This document shows, one piece after another, positions 8,016 through 17,064 of a stretch of 52,311 nucleotides of DNA. Both the position numbers and the translations under genes were made by a program. Position 1 is the first letter of the stretch; each line of letters begins with the position of its first letter. Below the pieces are notes generated by a model, which saw nothing but the letters and a program-made list of their open reading frames with translations, was not told the DNA's origin and searched no databases. Source of the stretch: a bacterium. Its GTDB lineage: Bacteria > UBP6 > UBA1177. The stretch spans positions 1-52,311 of the forward strand of contig JAGCNV010000018.1 of NCBI GenBank assembly GCA_017645765.1, written 5' to 3'.

Positions 8016-9290
8016 CTACGACATCAGGAATTTGGAAAAAACTTCGACGACATTCGGATCGAACTGTCTTCCGACATTTTTCTTAAGTTCGCTCAAAGCC
8101 TCTTCCTGCTGTTTTTTTCTGTGATAAGGACGGTTTGAAGTGATTGCGTCATAGGCGTCAGCAACATGCATTATTCTCGATGCAAGCGGGATTTTCTCGC
8201 CTTTCAGACCTTCTGGATAACCTGAACCGTCCTGATTTTCGTGGTGATAGAGAATGTAATATGCGATTTTATCCATTCCCGTGACTTTGTTGAGTATGTC
8301 GTAACTTCTCTGCGGATGTGCCTTTACGTTCAACCACTCTTCATCGGTAAGTTTCTCCCTTTTGCGGTAAACTAAGCGGTTTCCGGCAATTTTGCCGATG
8401 TCATGCAGGAAGGAAGCCCACCGGATAGTAAGAATCTCGCTTTCGTTGAGTTTCATCAGATAAGCCATCTGCACTGAAAGTTCCGCCACACGCAGAGAGT
8501 GGTTGTATTCGGACGAAGTCAGGTTGTCGGCAATGGATGCGACCATTTTGAAAAAACGGTTCAATGTATCTGGCGAAGAAAGCAGGTGATGGTCTGTCAT
8601 CTCTTTTTTCAATTCCGCCATGCTCTTTTCAACAGATTCACTGTTTTTCACCGCGTCGAAAAGCGCTTCGTTTTTCACAAGGTCGACAAAAATTTTATAA
8701 ATTTCCGGGTCAAACTCTTCCTCGGAAAATATTCCGAGCAGAGAGATAATTTCATCCGGCTCATCAACAGAATGAACCTGCGCAGCTATTTCAACCGCGT
8801 CCGCAACTCTGATTATGCGCGAACAGAGCGGTATTTTGTCACCTTTCAGACCTTTAGGAAAACCGGTTCCGTCGAAAAATTCGTGATGAGTCCCGACGAT
8901 CTCGCTGATATTTCTGAAAGTCGGAAAAGTGCCAAGGATCGTTTCCCCTCTGTGCGGATGGACAAAAATACGGAAATTGCCTTTCTGACCGTAAACATCG
9001 GGAATCTGAGTCAGAAGGTCTATTACATGACCTCCGACCATGACTCCGCCGATATCGTGGAGCAGAGAAGCAAAAAACAGCTCTTTCATCGTATTTCTGT
9101 CGAGATTCAGTTTTTTGCCGATTCTGCACGCCATGATGCAGACTTTCCAACTGTGATAAATTTCGCTGCCGGAATTGTCGAGCTCGCACGCTCTGACGAA
9201 CTCAGATACAAAATCGGCAGCGAACGATGAAGGAAAAGCTATATCCTGAATAGGCAGCTGAGTGAGTCTTGCCTGAGGGTAAATAGTCAA
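8016..9290 (-). CDS. Tandem HD-GYP domain protein (putative cyclic-di-GMP phosphodiesterase or sensor)
   Basis: 424 residues with two HD-GYP-like domains. Domain 1 (about 35-215) has HD at 78-79, HPHRGE near 111 and HHEFFDGTGFP at 135-145. Domain 2 (about 255-424) has HDIGK at 296-300, HPQRSYD near 325 and HHENQDGSGYP at 349-359. Both keep metal-ligand histidines, but domain 1 has GFP in place of GYP and reads as degenerate or regulatory. No receiver or membrane segment is present in this chain; a stand-alone receiver is encoded just upstream. The start is uncertain: the TTG directly after the response-regulator stop codon is the only start before conserved sequence. Coupled translation with the regulator is therefore likely. 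Confidence 0.85.
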   Translation of the reverse strand: MTIYPQARLTQLPIQDIAFPSSFAADFVSEFVRACELDNSGSEIYHSWKVCIMACRIGKKLNLDRNTMKELFFASLLHDIGGVMVGGHVIDLLTQIPDVYGQKGNFRIFVHPHRGETILGTFPTFRNISEIVGTHHEFFDGTGFPKGLKGDKIPLCSRIIRVADAVEIAAQVHSVDEPDEIISLLGIFSEEEFDPEIYKIFVDLVKNEALFDAVKNSESVEKSMAELKKEMTDHHLLSSPDTLNRFFKMVASIADNLTSSEYNHSLRVAELSVQMAYLMKLNESEILTIRWASFLHDIGKIAGNRLVYRKREKLTDEEWLNVKAHPQRSYDILNKVTGMDKIAYYILYHHENQDGSGYPEGLKGEKIPLASRIMHVADAYDAITSNRPYHRKKQQEEALSELKKNVGRQFDPNVVEVFSKFLMS

Positions 9291-9704
9291 TTAAAGTGCT
9301 CCAAGCTGTTTGATTACACCCTGCCAGCGGATCAGCTTCTTTTCCGATTCTTCAACGATCGAAACAACGTGTTCGAGGTTGTTGAACGGTTTGAGAAGGA
9401 AATCGTTTGCGCCGTTTTCAAGAGCTGCGATAACTCTGTCGGTCGTAGCATAAGCGCTCATCATGATGATCTGCGTAAGACCGTTAACCTCTTTCATCAT
9501 GCTGAGAGCGGAAAGACCGTCCATGTTCGGCATGGTGATGTCGACAAGGGCGATATGAACGATGTTATTTCTCATATATTCGATCGCTGCAGCCGGATTG
9601 CTGTTCGTAACTACATTGTAACCTTTGTCTTCAAGGAGTCTGCGGAGGCTGGAAAGAATGCTCTCTTCGTCGTCAATGATAAGAACGTTGATATTTTTGT
9701 TCAT
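9291..9704 (-). CDS. Single-domain response regulator (CheY-like receiver)
   Basis: 137 residues from the ATG at 9704, which follows GGAGGTAATT; an in-frame TTG four codons earlier lies inside that ribosome-binding site and is rejected. The acidic pair is DDEE at 11-14, the phospho-acceptor is Asp55 in ALVDITMPNMDG, the Ser/Thr switch is in MMSAYAT, and the conserved Lys is in FLLKPF. There is no output domain beyond about 20 extra residues, so it probably works by partner binding. The HD-GYP gene begins at the next base after its stop, which makes a split receiver plus HD-GYP output pair the natural reading (many family members have these fused). The cognate kinase is not in the window. Confidence 0.92.
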   Translation of the reverse strand: MNKNINVLIIDDEESILSSLRRLLEDKGYNVVTNSNPAAAIEYMRNNIVHIALVDITMPNMDGLSALSMMKEVNGLTQIIMMSAYATTDRVIAALENGANDFLLKPFNNLEHVVSIVEESEKKLIRWQGVIKQLGAL

Positions 9705-9719
9705 AATTACCTCCAAACC

Positions 9720-10304
9720 TTAGAAGTTAAAGAAAGTTTTAACAACATTTCTGGAATCGAGCATCTTTACGATCGATTTGTAGTTGTTCCAGAAATAAAT
9801 TTTTTCAGCGTAGTCGGTAACCGATTTTTCGTTAAGAGTTATAGTATCAATAACTTTGACAACAACTCTGAAACCGGTTTTTTCATAAATATAGTCGCCG
9901 AGATCTTTTGCCGGGAAAGAGTGTGCAAGTACCGTAAGAACAACGCTGCTTCTCAGGTATGAAACAAATCCTGCAAGCGTTTTCGGAGCAAACTCTTCGA
10001 TGAAAGCCGCACCACACTTCATGATTTTGTTGATGGTCTTTTCTTCTTCCTTGAAAAGAGTGGTGATCGGTTCATAAAGGAAATGCTTATCGTTAAGGTT
10101 ATAATGATAAGCGTTGCCGACCTGTTCTCTCAAAACAAGGCCTGTTTCGATAAGAAAATCAAGGGCTTTCTTGTTTGAATTCGGATTCGTGCTGCTAAGA
10201 ACAGCGATTTTTCTTCCCGTATAATTCTGTTTGTTTACGAGAATTCTGATGATGTCTACTTTCGCTCTTGAACCGAGCAAGTAGGAAAGCGGTAAATAAG
10301 TCAT
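9720..10304 (-). CDS. Winged-helix DNA-binding-like protein of unknown family
   Basis: 194 residues. Residues about 8-85 look like a winged helix of the ArsR/MarR kind: GSRAKVDIIRILV, a recognition-helix region around SSTNPNSNKKALDFLIETG, then a wing with REQVGNAYHYNLND. The remaining about 110 residues are mixed alpha/beta with the segment SSVVLTVLAHSFPAKDLGDYIYEKTGF and no motif I recognise. This resembles wHTH proteins that carry a nucleotidyltransferase-like domain, but no catalytic GS...DxD signature is visible. AGGAGG precedes the ATG and a good promoter lies upstream. It leads a three-gene row with the response regulator and HD-GYP gene (15-bp gap), so it may regulate that row. Confidence 0.6.
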   Translation of the reverse strand: MTYLPLSYLLGSRAKVDIIRILVNKQNYTGRKIAVLSSTNPNSNKKALDFLIETGLVLREQVGNAYHYNLNDKHFLYEPITTLFKEEEKTINKIMKCGAAFIEEFAPKTLAGFVSYLRSSVVLTVLAHSFPAKDLGDYIYEKTGFRVVVKVIDTITLNEKSVTDYAEKIYFWNNYKSIVKMLDSRNVVKTFFNF

Positions 10305-10354
10305 AACAACCTCCTGAAAAAATTGTTTTTGTTAAAAGAGCCTAAAATCTCGGA

Positions 10355-10382
10355 ATTATAGAGTTCTACAAATTCAAGTCAA
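10355..10382 (-). promoter_or_regulatory. Putative sigma-70-type promoter of the winged-helix/response regulator/HD-GYP row
   Basis: Minus strand: TTGACT (10382-10377), 16-bp spacer, TATAAT (10360-10355). This is one of the best promoter matches in the window. The leader is about 45 bases and ends in AGGAGG. Confidence 0.7.
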
Positions 10383-10425
10383 TAAAAAAAATAAACAAAA
10401 AACCGCGATTTTTTGAAATAAATAA

Positions 10426-10443
10426 AACAAGTACTGTCTTGTT
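10426..10443 (-). terminator. Possible weak terminator after queA
   Basis: An AACAAG/CTTGTT stem of 6 bp with a 6-base loop is followed on the minus strand by an interrupted T-run. The stem is short and AT-rich, so confidence is low. Confidence 0.3.
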
Positions 10444-10470
10444 AAGGCTGATATGTATCAAAAACTTTTT

Positions 10471-11511
10471 CTAAAGAATAAGCATCGAATCGCCGTAGGA
10501 ATAAAAACGGTATCTGTTTTCGACCGCCTCTCTGTATGCATTCATAACGAACTCGCGTCCGGCAAATGCAGAAATCATCATAAGAAGCGTGCTGCACGGA
10601 AGATGAAAATTCGTAATAATGCGGTCTGTAAAGCGGAACTCGTAGCCCGGATAGATGAAGATTCCCGTCTCTTTGTCGCACGGTTCTATGATATTTTTTG
10701 CAACCGCCGCACTCTCCAGTGCCCTTACGGTCGTTGTTCCGACTGCAAGAATTTTTCTCCCCGCAGCCTTGTCTGCATTAAGCCGAGCCGCAGTCGCTTC
10801 ATCAATCACAAAATGCTCCTTGTGCATCGTGTGCTCTTCGACTTTTTCACTTTTTACAGGGAGAAAAGTTCCCAAACCGACATCCAGAACGACATTTTCA
10901 ACGTGTCCGCCGGTGATTTCGCGGATTTTTTCGATTATTTCTTTACTAAAATGAAGTCCGGCAGTCGGTGCCGCAACAGAACCGGCAGTTTCGGCATAGA
11001 CAGTCTGATATTTTTCCTTATCGTCAGGTCTGCTGTGCTTTTCGTTGCGCCTTTTCAGAATGTAGGGCGGCAGCGGAATGTCGCCGAATTTATCGAGATA
11101 ATCAAAAAGTTCATTCTCACCGAGAGAAAATTTTACATCGGCAAACTGTTCCGACCTCGAGACAAGTTCGGCAGTAAGCCCGTTTTCGAAATAGACAATC
11201 TCTCCTTTGTCAATATGTTTCGAACACTTCACCATCACCTGCCAGAGTCCGTTCTGAAGCGCTTTAAGCAGCAGAAATTCGACTTTCCCGCCGCTTGAAC
11301 GCTTACCGAAAATACGTGCAGGAATGACTTTCGTCGAATTGAAAACGACCGTTGTCATATTGTCGATATAATCGGTTATCAAGCTGAAATCCGAGTGTGT
11401 TATCGAATTTCTGCTCCTGTCGAGAACCATCATCTTCCCCGTTCCGCGCTCCGATGGATCGTCAGCGATCAGCTCTTCGGGAAGTTCGTAGTTGAAAATT
11501 CCGGTATCCAT
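10471..11511 (-). CDS. queA: S-adenosylmethionine:tRNA ribosyltransferase-isomerase
   Basis: 346 residues, full length. It transfers the ribosyl part of SAM to 7-aminomethyl-7-deazaguanine in tRNA to make epoxyqueuosine. Visible family segments are FNYELPEELIADDP at the N-terminus, HSDFSLITDYI, VFNSTKVIPARIFG, AAPTAGLHFSKEII, VLDVGLGTFLPVK, and the C-terminal FHLPCSTLLMMISAFAG. The start has a GGCGGAAA site and sits 17 bp after the DUF58 stop codon, so it probably belongs to the row led by the large CoA-activase gene. No other queuosine gene is in the window. Confidence 0.95.
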   Translation of the reverse strand: MDTGIFNYELPEELIADDPSERGTGKMMVLDRSRNSITHSDFSLITDYIDNMTTVVFNSTKVIPARIFGKRSSGGKVEFLLLKALQNGLWQVMVKCSKHIDKGEIVYFENGLTAELVSRSEQFADVKFSLGENELFDYLDKFGDIPLPPYILKRRNEKHSRPDDKEKYQTVYAETAGSVAAPTAGLHFSKEIIEKIREITGGHVENVVLDVGLGTFLPVKSEKVEEHTMHKEHFVIDEATAARLNADKAAGRKILAVGTTTVRALESAAVAKNIIEPCDKETGIFIYPGYEFRFTDRIITNFHLPCSTLLMMISAFAGREFVMNAYREAVENRYRFYSYGDSMLIL

Positions 11512-11528
11512 TTTTCCGCCTTAAAAAG

Positions 11529-12833
11529 TTATTGAAAATCTATTTTTGTTTCGTATCGGCTAAGCTCCGCATCGCTTTCCGCGCTTCCTGCATAAAAAAT
11601 CCTGATGCCGCAATTCAATCCGGCAAGTGTTTTCAGAGCCTTTTTCCTGTTTTCATCGTATTTTGAAGTGAAAAAGAAAACCGTGGAAGCGCTTCGGCCT
11701 GCTTCAAACAAGGTTTCGAGGCAGTTTTCGAACTTGTTTTCCGCATCGTTTTCAGCAAGAGCGAGCGTAGAGAGAGCGTTGGAAAAACTCTTTTTCGAGC
11801 TGTCGGGAATTTCGTGAATTTCTCTGCCGACAAAAAGAAGCTGAGGAAGATTTTCCTCTATCTGCATTGCGTTCAGAAGAGATGCGGCAGCCGACAGGAT
11901 TTTTTCGAAGTCTTCGCTGAAGTGTTCTTCAAAAAAGTTGTCAACAAACATAACAGAACCTGAATCGACCTCTTTGTAAAACTCTTTCGTCCTCAGCTGC
12001 CCGCTTTTCGCACTCGATTTCCAGTGGATGTTTCTTATCGAATCACCCGGCACGAAATCACGCAGCGACTTCAGTTCAAAGCCGCTTCCAGTCTCTGGAG
12101 TTTCGCGTGTTTTTTCGTTTTTTTCATTTGAGTCAGCTCCTTCGTTTTCGGGGATCTCAAACGATTCCTTTATTTCGGGCAGAACCAGGAAACTCCCGGG
12201 ATTTGCAATGATTTTTCCTTTTTTCAAAAGTCCGAAAACACCTTTGTGAAAAATATATGCACCGCCGAAAGTGATTTTTCCGCGCCTTTCCGGAAGAAAA
12301 GATGCCTCAAAAAGAATTCCGCCGTCGGTTTTCCTGCCGGCAACAGCAGATTCTTCATATTTTCCGCCGCAGTTTTTATCAATCAGCCACTTCCAGCGGT
12401 AGTAACCCATTCTTCGGTCAAAGGCGTTCCGTTTCTCTTCGCCCGGCTCTTTCGTAGCGGCAAAAACTTCAAAAGTCGGAACCGGTGCAGCCGGAACCTC
12501 GGCATAAAAAAGGTTCTCCAAAACAGCCTTTTCATCTTTTGCCCGCAGAATCACCGGATATTTAACTTCTTTTCCCTTTGCAACGCAGTCCGGGAGAAAT
12601 CTTTCGAACTCAAAGGCAAAAGATTTGAACATAAGCGAGACAGCATCGGTCAGAATCAGCGCCAGCGATGCCGCAAAAACAACGAAAAGCATACTGACAC
12701 GCGTATTAAGGCCGAAAAAAATTAGAGAAAAAGCACAGATAAGAAGAACTTTTCCTGAAGTAGTAAACTTTCTTTCGATTTTTTCGTTCAGCCTGTAAGT
12801 TGCCGAATACCACTTGTAGTGCCGCTTCTTCAC
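11529..12833 (-). CDS. DUF58 domain membrane protein
   Basis: 434 residues beginning at a GTG. Two hydrophobic helices (about residues 27-70) place it in the inner membrane. A beta-rich middle segment (about 75-240) follows, then the DUF58 signature LRDFVPGDSIRNIHWKSSAKS near residue 262, and a von Willebrand-like C-terminal fold with VMFVDNFFEE. DUF58 proteins usually sit next to a MoxR AAA ATPase and transglutaminase-like genes; neither is present here, which makes this an orphan example. The spacing to the upstream gene is 35 bp and to queA 17 bp. Confidence 0.8.
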   Translation of the reverse strand: MKKRHYKWYSATYRLNEKIERKFTTSGKVLLICAFSLIFFGLNTRVSMLFVVFAASLALILTDAVSLMFKSFAFEFERFLPDCVAKGKEVKYPVILRAKDEKAVLENLFYAEVPAAPVPTFEVFAATKEPGEEKRNAFDRRMGYYRWKWLIDKNCGGKYEESAVAGRKTDGGILFEASFLPERRGKITFGGAYIFHKGVFGLLKKGKIIANPGSFLVLPEIKESFEIPENEGADSNEKNEKTRETPETGSGFELKSLRDFVPGDSIRNIHWKSSAKSGQLRTKEFYKEVDSGSVMFVDNFFEEHFSEDFEKILSAAASLLNAMQIEENLPQLLFVGREIHEIPDSSKKSFSNALSTLALAENDAENKFENCLETLFEAGRSASTVFFFTSKYDENRKKALKTLAGLNCGIRIFYAGSAESDAELSRYETKIDFQ

Positions 12834-12868
12834 GATTTCACCTTAAACAGAGCCTGACTCGCGAACTG

Positions 12869-15800
12869 TTATTTTCTCATTCTCAGTATGTTGGCAACTC
12901 TGTCGTTTATGTCGATGTCGCCGTCGTAGAACTGAGAAACTATCGGAATGTTGTATGTGCTTTTTACTTCCTGGAAAATCGAGTCAGTGATCGTTCCGTG
13001 CATACAGCCGAAAGGCGCAACATTGACGATCATCGAAGCTCCCTGTTTTGCGAACATTACGGCGCGTCCGACAGTGAGAATCGCCTCTCCCACAAATTCT
13101 GGATGGAGATACTTCATTCCTTCGTCGAGAGTCTCTTTTATCGCCGGCTCGTGACGGTCATAAAGGATTTTTTCTGTTGCCTTGCAGTACAATTCGTCAA
13201 TGTGCGAGACATAGAGGTTTTTGATAAGCGATTCGCCTCTTCCGAAAAGAGAGAAAGCCTTCTGTTTCGCCATGAAATCCTGAACCCATACGGTGTAAAT
13301 CAGCCACTCGAAAAGCGGTGCGAGCCATGCTTCGCCGCCATTGTCCTCGATTACGCGGATCAGATTTTCGTTTGCGCAGGCGTTGCTTCTCACATATATT
13401 TCGCCGACGATGCCTACTAGCGGCTTCTTCTCGTTGTAACGCGGGATTCTACCAAGTTCAGAAGCAAGTTCCTCGACGACCGGAAGCGGATTCTTTTTCT
13501 GTTCGAAAACACTTTCAAGAGTGCGCATAGCCTTTTCCAAAAATGTGTCAACATCACCTTTCGTCTTTTCGTAAGGTCTTGTTCTTGTCGTCATTTTCAT
13601 CAGCGCATCGCTAGTGATGACTGAATGCATCAGGTATCTTCTGAGCTGTTCCTCTACTCCCTGATACGAGTTTATGCTTGAAGGAGCGAGGATATCGACA
13701 TTTTTGAGTCCGAGTTTTTCAAACGCGATCCTGTCGAGCATGTTGTACTGTCCTAGTCTGCACGGCCCTTCCGAAGAAGGCATGAAGAATGTGTGCTGTT
13801 TTTCAGGCTCTTTTTTTATCTGGTTGAGGAATGCACCCAAAGTGAGGATCATCGGCAGGCACTCCTGACCGCGTGTAAAGCGTTTTCCCGTCATGAAATC
13901 GTGCTTTGTCTCAAGCGGGATTGCCACTGCGTCGTATCCGAAACCTCTGAAAGCCGCAGCGAAAAGAGGCGAACCGAAGTGCATCGGCGGGATCCAGATT
14001 TTGCCGGCTTTGAGTTTTTTGTCCGCAAGATAGATGTCGGGAAGCGGATGCCCGTCGGACTCTTTAACCCCTTTCATGTAGCTTTTTACGACATCAACAA
14101 AAGCTTCGACTCTCGTGAGATATCCGCCGTCGCTCGAATGCTCATCAAGTTCCAGAATAAGCATCGGTTTTCCTTTCATTTCGTTCTCTGCGAAAGAAAG
14201 AATGAAGCTGTCGGGGCCGCATGAGAAGTTGGTGAGATAGATCGGGAAGACATTTTCCTCTTTTTTCGCTCTTTTCAGCGCGGCGATGATCTTCTGACCG
14301 TAATTCCAGAAAAGATTCCAGTAGTTCGTGTCGGCAAGTCCACCGACATTTATCTTCATCATGTCTATCGGAAGCACGTCAAAGCCCATTCCGGCGATGG
14401 TTTCGGGCAGACCGAGGTTGATCCCTTTGTCGTAAAGGTTGTAAGGTCTGCCGACAAGAAGGAAGAGAGGCTTTTTCGCATTTTTCGCGTTTTTAAGCAT
14501 CGCTTCGCCTTCATCGATAAGGCGCTCGGTCTCTTTTCTGTAGTAGTCCCGGGCCTCTTTCCACGCCTTTCTCACTTGTTTTTCCTTAAGCTCCGGAAAA
14601 AAGGGTTCCAGCGCCTTGAAAATGAGAGTCCCGTTCTTGTCATCCGACATTCTGAAGTCGATCACAGGGTCGATTATTTTTGTCTTCGGATTCATTCCGT
14701 TCTTTTCCATGACGGTCGAAATTATCGACGGATTGCTCTGAACATAAGGACAGAAGAAGCTGATAGCCGTTTTTACGTTGTCGCCGGCAGAAATGAGAGT
14801 CGGGTAGAAAACGGGGATATTTTTGTTCGCGAGTTCGAGTGTGTGGCCTATCGAAGTTTTGACCGGGAAGCAGAAATCGGATGCCGAATATTTTGACGAA
14901 AGCCCTTTGATTTCAGCAGTTGTCGAAGGAGCCGAAATTACACTTTCGATACTGAGAAGCGAGAACATTTTTCTCCAGAGCGGAAGGAAGGTCCAGCTTG
15001 AAACTGCAAGCGGAATCCCCACTTTTCCGACCGATTCTTTTTCAGGAAGCATGCTCTTGAAAAATGACGAGTTTCTCTTTTTTATAAGCTCGAATTCCTT
15101 GATTTCACGGCGTGTTGTCGTCTCTGCGTCTCTTCCGCAGCCGTAACCCCAGGAAGATTCTCTGCCGCCTTTTTCAGAAATGTGGTTTATCCGGCAGAAG
15201 TTACTGCAAAGTTTACAGATTTCGGTCCTTGAAGTGACTTCGATTGTAGCCGATTCCGCTCCACGGAACGCCGATTCTTTAGAATCTTTCTTTGCCGAAA
15301 CTTCTTCGAGTGCTACCAATGCCGCGCCGATGCAGCCCATGACGTGACAGTATGGAGAAACTATTATTTCAACGCTGAGCAGATTCTCGAAAGCCGCCGC
15401 AAGCCCTTTGTTGCGGGCAGTCGCACCCTGAAAGAAAATTTTATCCTGACTGATTTTGCGGTTTCCGACAACTCTGTTGAGATAGTTTTTCGCAACGGAA
15501 TAAAGCACAGCCGCGATTACTTCCTTCTTGTCGAAACCCTGCTGCAGAAGCGCGCGGATATCCTGCTCCATAAAGACTGTGCAGCGGTCGCTCGTAGCCG
15601 GCGGAACAATGTCTTCTGTCATTTTTCCGACCAGATTTATCGGGATCTCAAGCTTTCTCGCCTGTTCCTCGACGAAAGAGCCGGTTCCTGCCGCGCAGAC
15701 ATAGTTCATGTTGACTTCTTCAGGCATTCCGTTTTTGAGACGGATGAATTTCGCGTCCTGTCCGCCGATCTCGAAAATCGTCTCGACTTCGGGGAACATC

Positions 15801-16987
15801 GACGCCGTTCCTTTCGCGTGGGCAGTGATCTCGTTGATTATTGCATCTGCTCCGAAAATTATTCCGGCAAGTTTTCTGCCCGATCCGGTCGTTCCGAAAG
15901 CACGGATTTTTGTAGTTGCGGGAATCAGTGAATAAAGCGCTTTGAAAAGCTTTTTCGCCGCATTCACAGGGTCTCCCCCCGTTTTTCTGTAAATATCGAG
16001 AACAGGAACCCCTTTCATGTCGAGAAGAGCCAGTTTCGTGCTTGTGGAGCCGATATCCATGCCGAGGATCGCCTCTGGAATTTCTTTGTAAGCGGCATTG
16101 TGGATCCTGATTTCGTTTCCGAGCTCATCAATAGTGAATTCCGCGAAAACCGGATATTTACTCTTTTTGAGGGTTAGCGGTGGCATTTTTTCAGTTACGA
16201 ACGAATGTCTGAGTTTGTCGGGATCGATTTCCGAAATCTTCACGACAGCCGCTTCCGCAGCACCTTTTGCAAGGAAAGCCTCGCTGGAAGCGGGAACGAT
16301 CCATGACGAAGTCGGAAAAAGAGTCCTGAACCAGCGGACGACCTCTTTGTTGAGGCTGACTCCGCCGATAAGAAGGAAGTTTCCCTTGATTTCAAGGCCG
16401 CGGAAAAGGGTGCTCGTCGCCGAAACGACGAGTGCGCGGCACATTCCAGCCCACATCTCCTCTTTCGTGCGTCCTTCCTGCTGGTGGTGGATGAGGTCGC
16501 TTTTTGCGAAAACAGTGCATCTGCTGGCGATTGAAGGTGGTTCCGCGATATCGAGAGCCGGTATGTTTTCGAGGTCGATCGAAAGCCTTTCCGCCTGTTC
16601 TTCAAGAAAAAGTCCCGTTCCCGAAGCGCAGAGCGAATTTGAGGAAATATCGGAAATCTTTCCCGATTTTATCACATATTTTTTGAGCGACGACGCACCT
16701 ATTCCGATGATTGCGGCATAATCCTTTCCTGCAAATTCCGCGCTTTTGAGTTCAGCGCTTGCCGCCTCGGCTTCCGAAACAAAAATATCGCTTCTTACTT
16801 TGGCGAACTCCGCCGCGTTTTTTCCGGTAAAGCGAACGCGTGTTTCAGGGTCTGCGTCAGCAAAAATTTTCTTAATTATTTCAGTGATTTTTCCGCCGTG
16901 CCTTGCGCGGAAAACGACTTTATTTTCATTCTTTGAAAAAACAGTGATGAATGTTGACCCGATGTCAATTCCAAGACGTTCCTGCAT
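12869..16987 (-). CDS. Giant 2-hydroxyacyl-CoA dehydratase activator-type protein (two ASKHA ATPase domains plus DUF2229 and dehydratase-like part)
   Basis: 1372 residues. Two BadF/BcrA-type ATPase domains are arranged in tandem. The first opens GIDIGSTFITVF with CASGTGLFLEEQA near residue 140; the second opens GMDIGSTSTKLALLD near residue 310 with CAAGTGSFVEEQA. Those Cys residues are the usual bridging Fe-S ligands. A Cys-rich segment (CKLCSNFC ... GYGCGRD, about 590-620) could bind another cluster. Then come a DUF2229-like domain (VGIPLAVSSWTFLPLW) and a C-terminal part related to dehydratase subunits (SCGPDSFILSFAENE, GEIYVRSNA, APFGCMHGT). The family is usually called CoA-activase; the real substrate is unknown. 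No separate HgdA/B dehydratase or CoA-transferase is nearby. GGAGGAG precedes the ATG. Confidence 0.85.
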   Translation of the reverse strand: MQERLGIDIGSTFITVFSKNENKVVFRARHGGKITEIIKKIFADADPETRVRFTGKNAAEFAKVRSDIFVSEAEAASAELKSAEFAGKDYAAIIGIGASSLKKYVIKSGKISDISSNSLCASGTGLFLEEQAERLSIDLENIPALDIAEPPSIASRCTVFAKSDLIHHQQEGRTKEEMWAGMCRALVVSATSTLFRGLEIKGNFLLIGGVSLNKEVVRWFRTLFPTSSWIVPASSEAFLAKGAAEAAVVKISEIDPDKLRHSFVTEKMPPLTLKKSKYPVFAEFTIDELGNEIRIHNAAYKEIPEAILGMDIGSTSTKLALLDMKGVPVLDIYRKTGGDPVNAAKKLFKALYSLIPATTKIRAFGTTGSGRKLAGIIFGADAIINEITAHAKGTASMFPEVETIFEIGGQDAKFIRLKNGMPEEVNMNYVCAAGTGSFVEEQARKLEIPINLVGKMTEDIVPPATSDRCTVFMEQDIRALLQQGFDKKEVIAAVLYSVAKNYLNRVVGNRKISQDKIFFQGATARNKGLAAAFENLLSVEIIVSPYCHVMGCIGAALVALEEVSAKKDSKESAFRGAESATIEVTSRTEICKLCSNFCRINHISEKGGRESSWGYGCGRDAETTTRREIKEFELIKKRNSSFFKSMLPEKESVGKVGIPLAVSSWTFLPLWRKMFSLLSIESVISAPSTTAEIKGLSSKYSASDFCFPVKTSIGHTLELANKNIPVFYPTLISAGDNVKTAISFFCPYVQSNPSIISTVMEKNGMNPKTKIIDPVIDFRMSDDKNGTLIFKALEPFFPELKEKQVRKAWKEARDYYRKETERLIDEGEAMLKNAKNAKKPLFLLVGRPYNLYDKGINLGLPETIAGMGFDVLPIDMMKINVGGLADTNYWNLFWNYGQKIIAALKRAKKEENVFPIYLTNFSCGPDSFILSFAENEMKGKPMLILELDEHSSDGGYLTRVEAFVDVVKSYMKGVKESDGHPLPDIYLADKKLKAGKIWIPPMHFGSPLFAAAFRGFGYDAVAIPLETKHDFMTGKRFTRGQECLPMILTLGAFLNQIKKEPEKQHTFFMPSSEGPCRLGQYNMLDRIAFEKLGLKNVDILAPSSINSYQGVEEQLRRYLMHSVITSDALMKMTTRTRPYEKTKGDVDTFLEKAMRTLESVFEQKKNPLPVVEELASELGRIPRYNEKKPLVGIVGEIYVRSNACANENLIRVIEDNGGEAWLAPLFEWLIYTVWVQDFMAKQKAFSLFGRGESLIKNLYVSHIDELYCKATEKILYDRHEPAIKETLDEGMKYLHPEFVGEAILTVGRAVMFAKQGASMIVNVAPFGCMHGTITDSIFQEVKSTYNIPIVSQFYDGDIDINDRVANILRMRK

Positions 16988-17020
16988 TTCTCCTCCGATT
17001 ACAAAAAACCAATCTGCAAC

Positions 17021-17048
17021 CTTATATTTTTAAAAAATTTTATTGCAA
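17021..17048 (-). promoter_or_regulatory. Putative promoter of the CoA-activase/DUF58/queA row
   Basis: Minus strand: TTGCAA (17048-17043), 16-bp spacer, TATAAG (17026-17021), in an A/T-rich 77-bp gap. It starts immediately after the stop codon of the AbiEii-HutI chimera. Confidence 0.6.
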
Positions 17049-17064
17049 GTGTAAAAAAGAAAAC

